This document shows, in pieces, positions 55,509 through 64,000 of a DNA stretch of 64,000 bases (position 1 is the first letter of the stretch; each line of letters starts with the position of its first letter). Source of the DNA: Calothrix membranacea FACHB-236 (GTDB lineage Bacteria > Cyanobacteriota > Cyanobacteriia > Cyanobacteriales > Nostocaceae); assembly GCF_014696315.1 (NCBI RefSeq), contig NZ_JACJPX010000020.1, forward strand, positions 44,964 to 108,963. The letters run 5' to 3'. The notes beneath the pieces are model-generated. The model was not told where the DNA came from. It worked only from the letters and a program-made list of their open reading frames with translations, and made no database searches. The position numbers and the translations under genes were made by a program.

Positions 55509-56102
55509 TTAACCCCAAGCTACATAGGGTAATTTTGCCGCAGTGGCGCGAACTTGATTGGCATTGGCGACTAATTGACCGCAAGCATCCCAAGTTCCGG
55601 AGACGAAGGTGCTTCTTGTGCCTTCACCGATAGATACTGGAGTTGTGTAATCGTCAATTTGGACTTGCAAGGTTTCTAAATTGACGGTGACAGAGGCTTG
55701 GGGATTGGCTGTCACTAGTTCTTGCAGCTTTTTGATGGTGGCGCTATCAGCAGTTACGCAAGGTATACCCATCGCTACGCAGTTACCGAAAAAGATTTCT
55801 GCGAAGCTTTCACCAATTAAGGCTTTAATGCCCCATTTTGCTAGGGCTTGGGGTGCGTGTTCCCGTGAGGAACCACAGCCAAAGTTGCGGTTAACTATTA
55901 AAATGTTCGCCCCTTGATATTGTGGTAAATCAAAGGGATGTTCACCTTTGAGTGCTGTGCGGTCATCGATAAATGCGCCTTCACCTAAGCCATCAAAGGT
56001 GATGGCTTTTAAATAGCGGGCGGGAATGATGCGATCGGTATCTATATCATTGCCTATTAAAGGTACGCCGCGACCGGAGACTTGTTTTACTTCACTTACC
56101 AT
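55509..56102 (-). CDS. leuD: 3-isopropylmalate dehydratase small subunit
   Basis: 197 residues. With LeuC it isomerises 2-isopropylmalate to 3-isopropylmalate in leucine synthesis. The motifs [15 protein letters not shown] and [15 protein letters not shown] are typical. It is 211 bp downstream of leuC on the same strand, so the pair may form one transcript; the spacer holds repeats. Confidence 0.95.
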   Translation of the reverse strand: MVSEVKQVSGRGVPLIGNDIDTDRIIPARYLKAITFDGLGEGAFIDDRTALKGEHPFDLPQYQGANILIVNRNFGCGSSREHAPQALAKWGIKALIGESFAEIFFGNCVAMGIPCVTADSATIKKLQELVTANPQASVTVNLETLQVQIDDYTTPVSIGEGTRSTFVSGTWDACGQLVANANQVRATAAKLPYVAWG

Positions 56103-56103
56103 A

Positions 56104-56313
56104 TATTTTTAGGAAAAACGAACCGCGAAGGACACAAAGACACGAAGGAAGAATTAAGAGAGAGTTTTGTTGTAGGGTGTGTTACGCCGCAGGCTAACGC
56201 ACCATCGAGCCTTTTAATGTAGGGCTGAGTTTTATTCTCTGCGTTCTCTGTGTATCTGTGGTTAAAACAAGCATTTTTTTGCACCGCAGAGAACGCAGAG
56301 AACGCAGAGTAAG
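56104..56313. repeat. Repeat-filled leuC-leuD spacer
   Basis: It contains a GC-rich hairpin, GGTGTGTTACGCC / GGCTAACGCACC at 56175-56202, and GCAGAGAAC units at 56284-56308. The hairpin type recurs in cyanobacterial genomes. No gene is seen. Confidence 0.7.
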
Positions 56314-57717
56314 TTACAGCAACTCGCGCACGTCGGCGACTTCGCCTTTAATTGCCGCAGTCGCTACCATTGCGGGACTCATGAGTAATGTGCGACCGGA
56401 GGCGGAACCTTGTCTACCTTTAAAGTTGCGGTTGGAGGAGGAGGCGCTGATTTGTCTTCCCAGTAGTTTGTCTGGGTTCATGGCTAGGCACATGGAACAG
56501 CCTGGTTCGCGCCATTCAAAGCCGGCTTCCTCGAAAATTATGTCTAATCCCTCGGCTTCGGCTTCTTTTTTAACTCTTTCGGAACCTGGGACGACAAAAG
56601 CTTTCACTCCCTCTGCGACATGACGACCTTGGGCAATTTTTGCGGCTTCTCGTAAGTCGCTGATTCTGCCGTTGGTGCAACTACCAATAAAGCAGACATC
56701 TACTTTAGTGCCTTTAATAGGTTGACCGGGAAATAAATCCATGTAGCTGTAAGCTTCTTCGGCAATAAATCTGTCTTCTTCCAGCAGTTCTTCTGGTTTG
56801 GGGATGAGTTGGTTAACGCCGATACCTTGACCGGGGGTAATTCCCCAGGTAACTGTGGGGGGAATATCGGCGGCGTTGAAGACTACAACATCGTCGTATT
56901 CGGCATCAGCATCACTCTTGATGGATTCCCACCAAGCAACGGCTTTGTCCCAATCGGCACCTTTGGGGGCGAAGTCTCTACCCTTGAGGTAATCGTAGGT
57001 GATTTGGTCGGGGTTGACGTAACCGCAACGGGCCCCGCCTTCGATCGCCATATTGCAGACGGTCATCCTCTCTTCCATGTTCATTTGCTCAAAGGTTGTA
57101 CCTGCATATTCGTAGGCGTAACCAACACCACCTTTTACGCCGAGGGTGCGGATGATGTGCAAAATTACATCTTTGGCGTAAACACCGGGGTTAAGAGTAC
57201 CGTTAACTTCGATTTTGCGGACTTTTAATTTTGAGAGGGCGAGGGTTTGGGAAGCCAAAACATCGCGGACTTGGCTAGTACCAATACCAAAGGCGATCGC
57301 ACCAAATGCACCATGACTAGATGTATGGCTATCGCCGCAAGCGATGGTCATTCCAGGCTGTGTTAGTCCTTGTTCTGGGGCGATGACATGGACAATACCT
57401 TGACTGCCAGAACCAATATTGTAGAATCTAATGTTATTTTCTTGACAATTTTGCTCTAGTGCCTGAATCATTTCCTCTGCCATTTGATCGACAAAGGGAC
57501 GAGCTTGATTATCAGTAGGCACTATATGATCGACTGTCGCAACAGTGCGATCGCTAAATAATACTTTTAAACCTCGTTCCCGTAACATTGCAAAGGCCTG
57601 GGGACTGGTGACTTCATGGATAAGGTGAAGCCCGATAAATAGTTGCGTGAGCCCAGAAGGTAGCGTCCCAACAGTGTGTAAGTCCCAAACTTTATCGAAC
57701 AGAGTACCTTTACTCAT
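56314..57717 (-). CDS. leuC: 3-isopropylmalate dehydratase large subunit
   Basis: 467 residues from the ATG at 57717 ([20 protein letters not shown]), the usual length; an upstream in-frame start at 57807 would add 30 residues. The aconitase-type [4Fe-4S] cysteines are in [16 protein letters not shown] (about 345) and [13 protein letters not shown] (about 407). [20 protein letters not shown] is the other signature. It forms the active enzyme with LeuD. Confidence 0.96.
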   Translation of the reverse strand: MSKGTLFDKVWDLHTVGTLPSGLTQLFIGLHLIHEVTSPQAFAMLRERGLKVLFSDRTVATVDHIVPTDNQARPFVDQMAEEMIQALEQNCQENNIRFYNIGSGSQGIVHVIAPEQGLTQPGMTIACGDSHTSSHGAFGAIAFGIGTSQVRDVLASQTLALSKLKVRKIEVNGTLNPGVYAKDVILHIIRTLGVKGGVGYAYEYAGTTFEQMNMEERMTVCNMAIEGGARCGYVNPDQITYDYLKGRDFAPKGADWDKAVAWWESIKSDADAEYDDVVVFNAADIPPTVTWGITPGQGIGVNQLIPKPEELLEEDRFIAEEAYSYMDLFPGQPIKGTKVDVCFIGSCTNGRISDLREAAKIAQGRHVAEGVKAFVVPGSERVKKEAEAEGLDIIFEEAGFEWREPGCSMCLAMNPDKLLGRQISASSSNRNFKGRQGSASGRTLLMSPAMVATAAIKGEVADVRELL

Positions 57718-57921
57718 AAAAATCGTTAGTTCACGAGTCAGAATTTTTATCGTATCAAAAAATGGTCGGGCTTTTGCTGTGTAACTTGCTTGACTTTCTT
57801 TAAGCAATCTTTACAGCGAAACTAAACATCTCCGAAATATCAGCTTAAATTACTGTAAATAACTGTATTCTTGCTAACAAGGATATCTGGCACATAACAA
57901 GATAAATAGAATGCTAGTTTT

Positions 57922-59280
57922 ATGGCCATAGATTTACTAAGTTTCTTTCAAGCTACCGACCCCAGCCGCACTTTGTTTATAAATAATGCAGTTGATGCCA
58001 AGTATTATATAGACTTTTCTGAAGTGCGGGGTGGTGATATTATTAACCGACTGCAACAGAAGATTACATTTTTTAAGCCGAATGAACCGACCTGTACTTT
58101 ATTTACCGGACATATTGGTTGTGGTAAATCAACAGAGTTATTAAGGTTACAGGCGGAACTAGAGAAGCAAGGCTTTCATGTGGTGTATTTTGAGTCTAGC
58201 GAAGACTTGGAAATGACCGATGTCGATATTGCTGATGTATTGTTAGCGATCGCCCGCCGTGTGAGTCAAAGTCTCGATAAAATTACCCTGGCGGAAACCA
58301 GCAAACTCAGTGAATTGCTGCAAGGTGCATGGAAAGTTTTAAACTCCGAGGTGACGGGAGTTAAGCTGAAAGTTCCCAATCTTGGCGATGTGGGTTACTC
58401 GGCGGAAAAAGAGAAAGTTTCCTTAGCTTTTGGAATTGGCGAAATTACCACCAAAACCAGGAACGACCCCAACCTGCGGGAAAAACTCAATCAATATTTA
58501 GGGCCGCAGAAAACCCAATTACTCGAAGCTATTAACCGCGAACTCTTAGAACCTGCGATCGCTAAACTCAAGCAGCAAGGTAAAAAAGGTTTAGTGGTAA
58601 TTGTCGATAACCTCGACCGCATCGATAACCGCGTCAAATCTTGGGGTCGTCCGCAACAAGAATATTTATTTGTGGATCAAGGGGAGTTTATGACCAAGCT
58701 AAATTGTCATTTAGTTTATACCATGCCCCTATCGCTGAAATTTTCCAACGATTATGGCACCTTAACCCAGCGCTTCCCCGAAGACCCGAAAGTTTTGCCG
58801 ATGGTTCCGGTACAGTGGCCTGATGGTAAAGTTCACGAACAGGGAATGACACTCTTACAGCAGATGATCTTAGCTAGAGCCTTTCCTGATGTACCAGCAG
58901 CAGAACGCCTCGATCATATTACAGAAATCTTTGACAGTGCTAGCACCTTAGACCGCTTATGTTACATGAGTGGTGGTCATGTGCGCGACTTGTTGCGGTT
59001 GCTGAACACCTGGATTATGGAAGAAATGACCCTTCCCCTATCTCGCGACACCTTAGAACAAGTAATTCGTTCGCGGCGTAACGAAATGACCATGCCAATT
59101 TCTGATGAAGAGTGGCAATTATTGCGTCACGTCAAGCAGAGAAAGAAAGTCAGCGACGACCAAGGATATCAAAAACTAATTCGCAGTCGCTTTGTTTTTG
59201 AATATCGCGATCGCGGCGAGTCTTGGTTTGATGTCAACCCCATTTTGATTGAAGCTAGGGAATTAGAGACTTCTGATTAA
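57922..59280 (+). CDS. P-loop ATPase of possible conflict or signalling operon
   Basis: 452 residues. Walker A is FTGHIGCGKSTELLRLQ (GHIGCGKS at about 63-70), Walker B GLVVIVDNLDRID (about 223-235). A long helical middle and a C-terminal GGHVRDLLRLLNTWI with a final winged-helix-like region follow. It resembles an AAA/STAND-type regulatory ATPase without a recognisable effector domain. It starts a plus-strand set with a four-helix-bundle protein and a TPR-nSTAND-WD40 protein. The link is by position only. Confidence 0.75.
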   Translation: MAIDLLSFFQATDPSRTLFINNAVDAKYYIDFSEVRGGDIINRLQQKITFFKPNEPTCTLFTGHIGCGKSTELLRLQAELEKQGFHVVYFESSEDLEMTDVDIADVLLAIARRVSQSLDKITLAETSKLSELLQGAWKVLNSEVTGVKLKVPNLGDVGYSAEKEKVSLAFGIGEITTKTRNDPNLREKLNQYLGPQKTQLLEAINRELLEPAIAKLKQQGKKGLVVIVDNLDRIDNRVKSWGRPQQEYLFVDQGEFMTKLNCHLVYTMPLSLKFSNDYGTLTQRFPEDPKVLPMVPVQWPDGKVHEQGMTLLQQMILARAFPDVPAAERLDHITEIFDSASTLDRLCYMSGGHVRDLLRLLNTWIMEEMTLPLSRDTLEQVIRSRRNEMTMPISDEEWQLLRHVKQRKKVSDDQGYQKLIRSRFVFEYRDRGESWFDVNPILIEARELETSD

Positions 59281-59365
59281 GAGGCAGGGGGCAGGGGGCA
59301 GGGGGCAGGGAGTAGGGAGTAGGGGGCAGGGGGAAAGGAGCAGGGAGAGGGAGCAAGGGGAAGGG
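59281..59365. repeat. G-rich STRR array (GGGGGCA units), left flank of the four-helix-bundle gene
   Basis: GGCAGGG-type units run from 59284 to about 59340, then GGAGCA / AGGGGAAGG units. The reverse complement recurs at 59808-59838, so the two arrays bracket the gene at 59412-59798. Confidence 0.8.
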
Positions 59366-59411
59366 GGGAGGAATAGAGGATGGAATACAGGAATACAGGC
59401 AGGAATAGAGA

Positions 59412-59798
59412 ATGGAAAAAGAACCTATTAAAAGTCATGAAGATTTAGAAGTCTACAAAATGGCATTTGATGTAGCTATGAGAATTTTTGAAATAACAAA
59501 GAAGTTTCCTATAGAGGAAAGATATTCTTTGACTGACCAAATTCGTCGTTCATCTCGCTCTGTGTGTGCTAATTTAGCCGAGGCATGGAGAAAAAGGCGC
59601 TATGAGGCTGCTTTTATTGCCAAATTGAATGATTCGGAAGCTGAAGCCGCAGAAACTCAGACTTGGCTTAAATTTGCTGTTAAATGTAATTATTTAGATG
59701 TTGAGATAGGTAGAGAACTTTATGCAGATTACAACCGAGTTTTAGGCATTCTAGTCACCATCATCAACAATCCATCACCCTGGCTCATAAAACGCTAA
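59412..59798 (+). CDS. Four-helix-bundle protein (23S rRNA intervening-sequence type)
   Basis: 128 residues, nearly all helical. DLEVYKMAFDVAMRIFEITK, RYSLTDQIRRSSRSVCANLA and EAWRKRRYEAAFIAKLNDSE match the IVP-like four-helix-bundle family, which was first seen in 23S rRNA intervening sequences and in retron or reverse-transcriptase loci. Function unknown. It is flanked by inverted G-rich STRRs. Confidence 0.88.
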   Translation: MEKEPIKSHEDLEVYKMAFDVAMRIFEITKKFPIEERYSLTDQIRRSSRSVCANLAEAWRKRRYEAAFIAKLNDSEAEAAETQTWLKFAVKCNYLDVEIGRELYADYNRVLGILVTIINNPSPWLIKR

Positions 59799-59807
59799 TT
59801 TTTATTT

Positions 59808-59838
59808 CCCCCTGCTCCCTGCCCCCTGCCCCCCTGCC
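59808..59838. repeat. C-rich STRR array, right flank of the four-helix-bundle gene
   Basis: CCCCCTGCTCCCTG and CCCCCTGCC units, the inverse of 59281-59340. Confidence 0.8.
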
Positions 59839-59846
59839 TTTTCAAT

Positions 59847-62800
59847 ATGATGACCAACAATGCTCGCTCTCTAGAACAACTATCTTGGGCCATCCAAGCT
59901 TCTGTAGGGCAGTTTAAGTTAATTTTGGCAAGGTGTAATTATCTTCAACAGCGCGATCGCTTAATTGCCCGTTTACAGGAAATCTCTGCTGTTCAGATTA
60001 GCATTTTAACTCTCAAACCATCGCAAAGGACACTTTACACCGCCATTCGTGAGGAATTTGGGGGTAATGTCCAGGCTTTGATGATTGTGGGGTTAGATAA
60101 ATTGCAAGATTTACCCCAAATGTTGACTTCAGCTAATCAGGTGCGGGAAGAATTTCGCAAAAGTTTCTCCTTCCCCATAGTTTTGTGGGTGAACGATGAA
60201 ATTCACCAGCTACTAATGCAAATAGCACCAGATTTAGAGAGTTGGGCAACAACGAAAAACTTTGATATTACCATTGATGAAATCACTAACTTTATCGCCA
60301 ATACAGCAGCACAATTATTCGCTGATATTTTAGATATTAATTTAGAAATTATTACAGAAATTAAATCTGCTTGCCAAGCGCTACAAAATCAAGAGCAAGA
60401 TTTAGCACCTGAGTTAAAAGCCAATTGTGATTTTTTATTGGGTTTAGTTGCATATATCAATAAAAATTTGGATGGTGCGATTAATTATTACACCCAAAGC
60501 TTAGATTATTGGCAGACTAATAATAATTTTGAGCGTCAAGGCAAGATACTTACACAAATTACTATTTGTTATTACGAAAAATATAGAGAAACTGAAAGAA
60601 ATCTGCCGCCATCTACAAAGCAGGAGCCAGCAGAACAAAGCTTTTACGCAACAGCTACAAATCATGAGGCAGGAAATACAGCATTTGATAGTATAGCCGC
60701 ACCTACTGGGGAGCAAGTTGTACATCGGGAGACGATTAAAAATTATCTTCAACAAAGTCTTTCCGCATTTGAGGCTGCTCAACGCCCTGATTTAATCGCC
60801 AACTCTCTAGATAAATTTAGTATTGTTCTCCGTTATTTACAAGATTGGCAACAACTCAAAACCTTAGCAGCACAGGCTTTAATTATTCATGAAGCAGATA
60901 ACAATAGTATTAGAATATCTCAAGATAATGGCTTTTTAGCTGAAATTGCATTAGCAGAGAACGACTGGCAACAGGCAAAAGAATTAGCACAAAAAGCTTT
61001 AACATATTTAGCCACAGAAAATCAGCATGATGCACAAGAATTAGCGCGAGTCAATATCACTAATCATCGGCAAGAATTATTATTAATCCTCGCGCAAGCA
61101 CAACACAATTTAGACGAAACCCCAACAGCAATTAATAATTTAGCAGCAGCTAGAAAATTAGGAATTACAGACAACGACCCCCAGCTTTATCTGAGGATTC
61201 TGGAGAACTTACAACAGCAATATTTTCAACAAAAGCAATATCTCGAAGCATTTAATGCCAAGCAAGAAGCGCGTTCTATCGAGCAGCAATTTGGTTTGCG
61301 GGCGTTTGTTGGTGCAGGTAGATTACAAGCCACAAAACAGTTAGATACCCAAGTTTTAACAACAGTACCAGCAAATAATCAAGATAATATTGCCCCAGAA
61401 ATCGCCGCATCTGGTCGCCAATTGGATGTAGAACGGGTAATAGAACGCATCGGTCGCCCAGATTATAAATTAATCGTCATTCATGGGCAATCGGGTGTTG
61501 GTAAAAGTTCCTTAGTGAATGCGGGACTCATCCCAGCTTTGAAACAGAAAGCTATTGGTGTGCAAGATAATTTGGTTGTCTGCACTCGCGTGTATACCAA
61601 TTGGCTGGAAGAGTTGGCGCGGGAGTTGTTGGGAGGCGTGGGAGGTGAGGGGGATGAGGGGGATGAGGGGGATGAGGGAGATGAGGGGGATGAGGGAGAG
61701 TTAAGACGTGAAAGTTTGAGTTACGAAGGTGACAATTCGAGCTTTTTACTCGATGGTTCGAGTTCTGAAGGCGACAATTCCACCTTTTTACTCGACGCTT
61801 CGAGTTCTGAACAGGATAGTTCGAGTTCTGAAGGCGAAAATTCCACCTTTTTACTCGAAACTCCGAGTTCCGAACAGGACATTCTGAGTTCCGAAGGCGA
61901 AAATTCCACCTTTTTACTCAAAACTTCAACTTCCGAACACGACAATTCTAGTTTGGAACCTGAAAATTCAAATCCCGAACAAAAAAATTCCACCTTTTCA
62001 CTCAACACTCCCCCATCTCCCCCATCTTCCTCATCTCCCTCATCCCCCTCATCCCCCTCATCTCTCGCCCTAATCACCAAACTGCGGGAAAATGAACAAC
62101 GCAACCTGCGAACTGTACTAATTTTTGACCAATTTGAAGAATTTTTCTTCGTTTATCCAGAACCAAAGCAAAGACGGCAGTTTTTTGAGTTCCTGGGAGA
62201 ATGTCTTAACATCCTCTCTGTCAAAGTGATTTTGTCACTGCGGATAGATTACTTGCATTATTTGCTGGAATGCAATCGCCTTGGGAATCTGAAGATTATT
62301 GGCAATGATATTCTCAGCAATAATGTGCTTTATGAGTTGGGGAATTTTTCGCCCGATGATACAAAATCAATTATTCAGCGCTTAACCCAGAATACGAGCT
62401 TTTATTTAGAACCTGGGTTAATTGACCAACTAGTTCAAGACTTAGCCGGGGAACTGGGAGAAGTGCGCCCAATTGAGTTGCAGGTGGTAGGGGCGCAACT
62501 GCAAACCGAGAATATTACAACTTTGGCGAAGTATCAAGAATTAGGGGGTAATGCTAAAGAAGAATTAGTGAAACGCTATTTAGCAGAGGTGGTTGATGAC
62601 TGCGGTGCAGAGAATCAACAAGCGGCGGAATTGTTGCTGTATTTGCTGACTGATGACAAAGGAACTCGCCCCCTGAAGACTCGCGTTGAAATAGAAAGGG
62701 ATTTGCAGCAATATTTCTCGTTTAGTGAGGATCAGGCGGAGGAGATCCCCCCAACCCCCCTTAAAAAGGGGGGCTATATTTCTCTTGCGTTTCCGAAGCG

Positions 62801-64000
62801 GGGCAATAATATCATTACTCCTTCTACCCCCTTATTAAGGGGGTCAACCCAGGCGGGGGGATCGAACCATCAAGTTTTAAACGCCAGTCGATTAAATTTA
62901 ATATTAGAGATTTTTGTCAAATCTGGCTTGGTGGTTTTATTACCAGAAAAACCAGCAGACCGTTATCAACTGGTGCATGATTATTTAGCCGCCTTTATCC
63001 GCCAGCAACAGGAACCTAAGTTAAAGCAGGTGATGGCGGAACTGGAAGAGGAAAGAAAACAAAGAAAAATTAGCGAAGCCAAACTTAATAGCTTGCTCAA
63101 AGGCGCCTTGATGGGTTCAGTTGCAGCCGGATTGGTATTGGCTGGGTTAGCAGTTATAGCTTGGAATGCACCACGAAGGGCAGAAGAGCAAAGAAAACAA
63201 GCATATGAGCAAAAAAAACACGCTGAAATTAGTGAAATTAACGCTCTAAACAATTCTTCCAATACGTTTTTTGTCTCTAAGCAAAATTTTGATGCTGTAA
63301 TTGAAGCTTTAAAAGCAGGAGAAAAACTCAAGCTGATAGCTGGAGACAAAAAAGATTCTTTTACCCAAATACGAACTGTCGCAGCATTAAGGCAAGCAGT
63401 TTATTTACAACCCAAAGAGCAAACAGAAAATCAAGTTATAGAAATTAATACTTTAGAAGGGCATAGCAGTTGGGTCTATAGCGTTGCCTTCAGCTCTGAT
63501 GGGCAAAAATTGGCTTCTGGTAGTGATGACAAGACGATCAAAATCTGGGATATCGCCACAGGCAAAGCCATCACCACCTTGAGTGGGCATAGCCTTAGGG
63601 TCAATAGCGTCGCCTTCAGCTCTGATGGGCAAAAGTTGGCTTCTGGCAGTGATGACAAGACGATCAAAATCTGGGATATCGCCACAGGCAAAGCCATCAC
63701 CACCTTGAGTGGGCATAGCCTTAGGGTCAATAGCGTCGCCTTCAGCTCTGATGGGCAAAAGTTGGCTTCTGGCAGTGATGACAAGACGATCAAAATCTGG
63801 GATATCGCCACAGGCAAAGCCATCACCACCTTGAGTGGGCATAGCAGTTCGGTCTATAGCGTTGCCTTCAGCTCTGATGGGCAAAAATTGGCTTCTGGTA
63901 GTGATGACAAGACGATCAAAATCTGGGATATCGCCACAGGCAAAGCCATCACCACCTTGAGTGGGCATAGCCTTAGGGTCAATAGCGTCGCCTTCAGCTC
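59847..64000 (+). CDS. TPR-nSTAND-WD40 protein, 3' end beyond the window
   Basis: An open frame without stop from the ATG at 59847 to the edge, 1384 codons. Residues 5-150 have a TPR-linked ATPase-like start (EQLSWAIQASVGQFKLILAR, then FPIVLWVNDEIHQLLMQIAP). Helical TPR-like repeats run to about 490. The nSTAND NTPase has Walker A GQSGVGKS (547-554) and Walker B LIFDQFEEF (about 758-766). A membrane segment LLKGALMGSVAAGLVLAGLA (about 1085-1110) follows, then WD40 repeats from about 1200. Two in-frame repeat insertions split the NTPase region. By family it should be a signal-sensing switch, possibly for conflict or cell-death responses. Its target is unknown. Confidence 0.85.
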   Translation, partial: MMTNNARSLEQLSWAIQASVGQFKLILARCNYLQQRDRLIARLQEISAVQISILTLKPSQRTLYTAIREEFGGNVQALMIVGLDKLQDLPQMLTSANQVREEFRKSFSFPIVLWVNDEIHQLLMQIAPDLESWATTKNFDITIDEITNFIANTAAQLFADILDINLEIITEIKSACQALQNQEQDLAPELKANCDFLLGLVAYINKNLDGAINYYTQSLDYWQTNNNFERQGKILTQITICYYEKYRETERNLPPSTKQEPAEQSFYATATNHEAGNTAFDSIAAPTGEQVVHRETIKNYLQQSLSAFEAAQRPDLIANSLDKFSIVLRYLQDWQQLKTLAAQALIIHEADNNSIRISQDNGFLAEIALAENDWQQAKELAQKALTYLATENQHDAQELARVNITNHRQELLLILAQAQHNLDETPTAINNLAAARKLGITDNDPQLYLRILENLQQQYFQQKQYLEAFNAKQEARSIEQQFGLRAFVGAGRLQATKQLDTQVLTTVPANNQDNIAPEIAASGRQLDVERVIERIGRPDYKLIVIHGQSGVGKSSLVNAGLIPALKQKAIGVQDNLVVCTRVYTNWLEELARELLGGVGGEGDEGDEGDEGDEGDEGELRRESLSYEGDNSSFLLDGSSSEGDNSTFLLDASSSEQDSSSSEGENSTFLLETPSSEQDILSSEGENSTFLLKTSTSEHDNSSLEPENSNPEQKNSTFSLNTPPSPPSSSSPSSPSSPSSLALITKLRENEQRNLRTVLIFDQFEEFFFVYPEPKQRRQFFEFLGECLNILSVKVILSLRIDYLHYLLECNRLGNLKIIGNDILSNNVLYELGNFSPDDTKSIIQRLTQNTSFYLEPGLIDQLVQDLAGELGEVRPIELQVVGAQLQTENITTLAKYQELGGNAKEELVKRYLAEVVDDCGAENQQAAELLLYLLTDDKGTRPLKTRVEIERDLQQYFSFSEDQAEEIPPTPLKKGGYISLAFPKRGNNIITPSTPLLRGSTQAGGSNHQVLNASRLNLILEIFVKSGLVVLLPEKPADRYQLVHDYLAAFIRQQQEPKLKQVMAELEEERKQRKISEAKLNSLLKGALMGSVAAGLVLAGLAVIAWNAPRRAEEQRKQAYEQKKHAEISEINALNNSSNTFFVSKQNFDAVIEALKAGEKLKLIAGDKKDSFTQIRTVAALRQAVYLQPKEQTENQVIEINTLEGHSSWVYSVAFSSDGQKLASGSDDKTIKIWDIATGKAITTLSGHSLRVNSVAFSSDGQKLASGSDDKTIKIWDIATGKAITTLSGHSLRVNSVAFSSDGQKLASGSDDKTIKIWDIATGKAITTLSGHSSSVYSVAFSSDGQKLASGSDDKTIKIWDIATGKAITTLSGHSLRVNSVAFS
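61643..62064 (+). repeat. In-frame low-complexity insertion inside the nSTAND gene
   Basis: GATGAGGGG units (61644-61699) at one end are the inverse of CCTCATCCCC units (62008-62064) at the other. Between lie three to four copies of a roughly 60-bp unit with AATTCCACCTTTTTACTC. The reading frame stays open through all of it, encoding (EGDEGD)n, then SSSEGENSTFLLE-like repeats and SPSSPSSP. It adds about 140 residues between Walker A and Walker B. Confidence 0.9.
62744..62863 (+). mobile_element. 120-bp palindromic repeat inserted in frame in the nSTAND gene
   Basis: The ends are GATCCCCCC and GGGGGGATC. Inside are two palindromes, CCCCCCTTAAAAAGGGGGG (62755-62773) and CCCCCTTATTAAGGGGG (62827-62843). 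The length is exactly 120 bp (40 codons), and the frame continues through it as IPPTPLKKGGYISLAF and so on. Confidence 0.85.
63460..64000 (+). repeat. Tandem WD40 repeat array with 126-bp period
   Basis: The unit begins GGGCATAGC at 63460, 63586, 63712, 63838 and 63964. The copies at 63586-63711 and 63712-63837 look identical at the DNA level, and the others differ by a few bases. Each encodes a 42-residue WD40 repeat with DDKTIKIWDIATGKAITTLS. Confidence 0.92.

Noticed and set aside
61721..62104. Minus-strand open frame rich in Ser/Glu repeats
   Set aside because: It is the antisense of the in-frame insertion in the nSTAND gene; the plus strand continues with a Walker B motif and WD40 repeats.
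63453..63968. Minus-strand open frame with repeated PTQGGDGFACGD
   Set aside because: Antisense of the WD40 array; periodicity comes from the 126-bp repeats.

Overview
The window comes from a filamentous, probably heterocyst-forming cyanobacterium (Nostocales type). The signs are frequent GCGATCGC (HIP1-like) octamers in and between genes, a psb30/ycf12 photosystem II gene, arrays of short tandemly repeated repeats (STRRs, mostly heptamers) in most spacers, a half-size GDT1-type manganese exporter pair, HstK-type kinase/histidine-kinase fusions, CHAT-TPR and nSTAND-WD40 proteins. No rRNA, tRNA or CRISPR array was seen.

Region 1 (1-12000, all on the minus strand) is the most interesting block. 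It is a secretion cluster for small double-glycine precursor proteins. Read in the direction of transcription it has a winged-helix-type regulator, a C39-peptidase ABC exporter with an extra N-terminal cyclic-nucleotide-binding-like domain, an HlyD-type adaptor, a tiny HTH protein, a SurA/PpiC-type isomerase, then a run of small precursors. Four of them, one cut by the window edge, share a leader of the form I-S/Q-D-L-S/N ... GG but have different cores. A fifth has a Nif11-type leader ending in GG and a proline-rich core with an exact 24-bp tandem duplication. A CelD-like GNAT/TPR fusion and a Ser-rich small protein lie among them.

Region 2 (12-33 kb) is mainly housekeeping: pyrB, mgtE, a CHAT-TPR protein, a membrane-anchored methyltransferase, secreted proteins of unknown role, recA (with a LexA-box-like site), an FHA protein, a Ser/Thr kinase with pentapeptide repeats, the split manganese exporter, a YkgJ-type Cys-cluster protein, psb30 and recJ. 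Two copies of a 140-148 bp MITE, each with its own 5-bp target duplication, lie at 13.5 and 17.2 kb.

Region 3 (33-57.8 kb) holds a 2076-residue HstK-type kinase/ATPase/GAF/PAS/histidine kinase, a PEP-CTERM protein, an MFS transporter, a KAP NTPase next to a C5 DNA methyltransferase, a phosphodiester glycosidase-type protein, CHAD and DUF3616 proteins flanking a 38-bp palindrome, a NIL-ferredoxin, a TxlA-like thioredoxin, a Thg1-like tRNA-His guanylyltransferase, a beta-propeller protein, radC and leuC-leuD.

Region 4 (57.9-64 kb) is a probable conflict or signalling operon: a P-loop ATPase, a four-helix-bundle protein bracketed by inverted G-rich STRRs, and a very large TPR-nSTAND-WD40 protein that runs off the right edge. 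The last gene carries two in-frame repeat insertions and a tandem array of near-identical WD40 repeats. Repeat DNA entering reading frames is a theme of the window (recJ, the nSTAND gene, and the ends of the methyltransferase and recJ).
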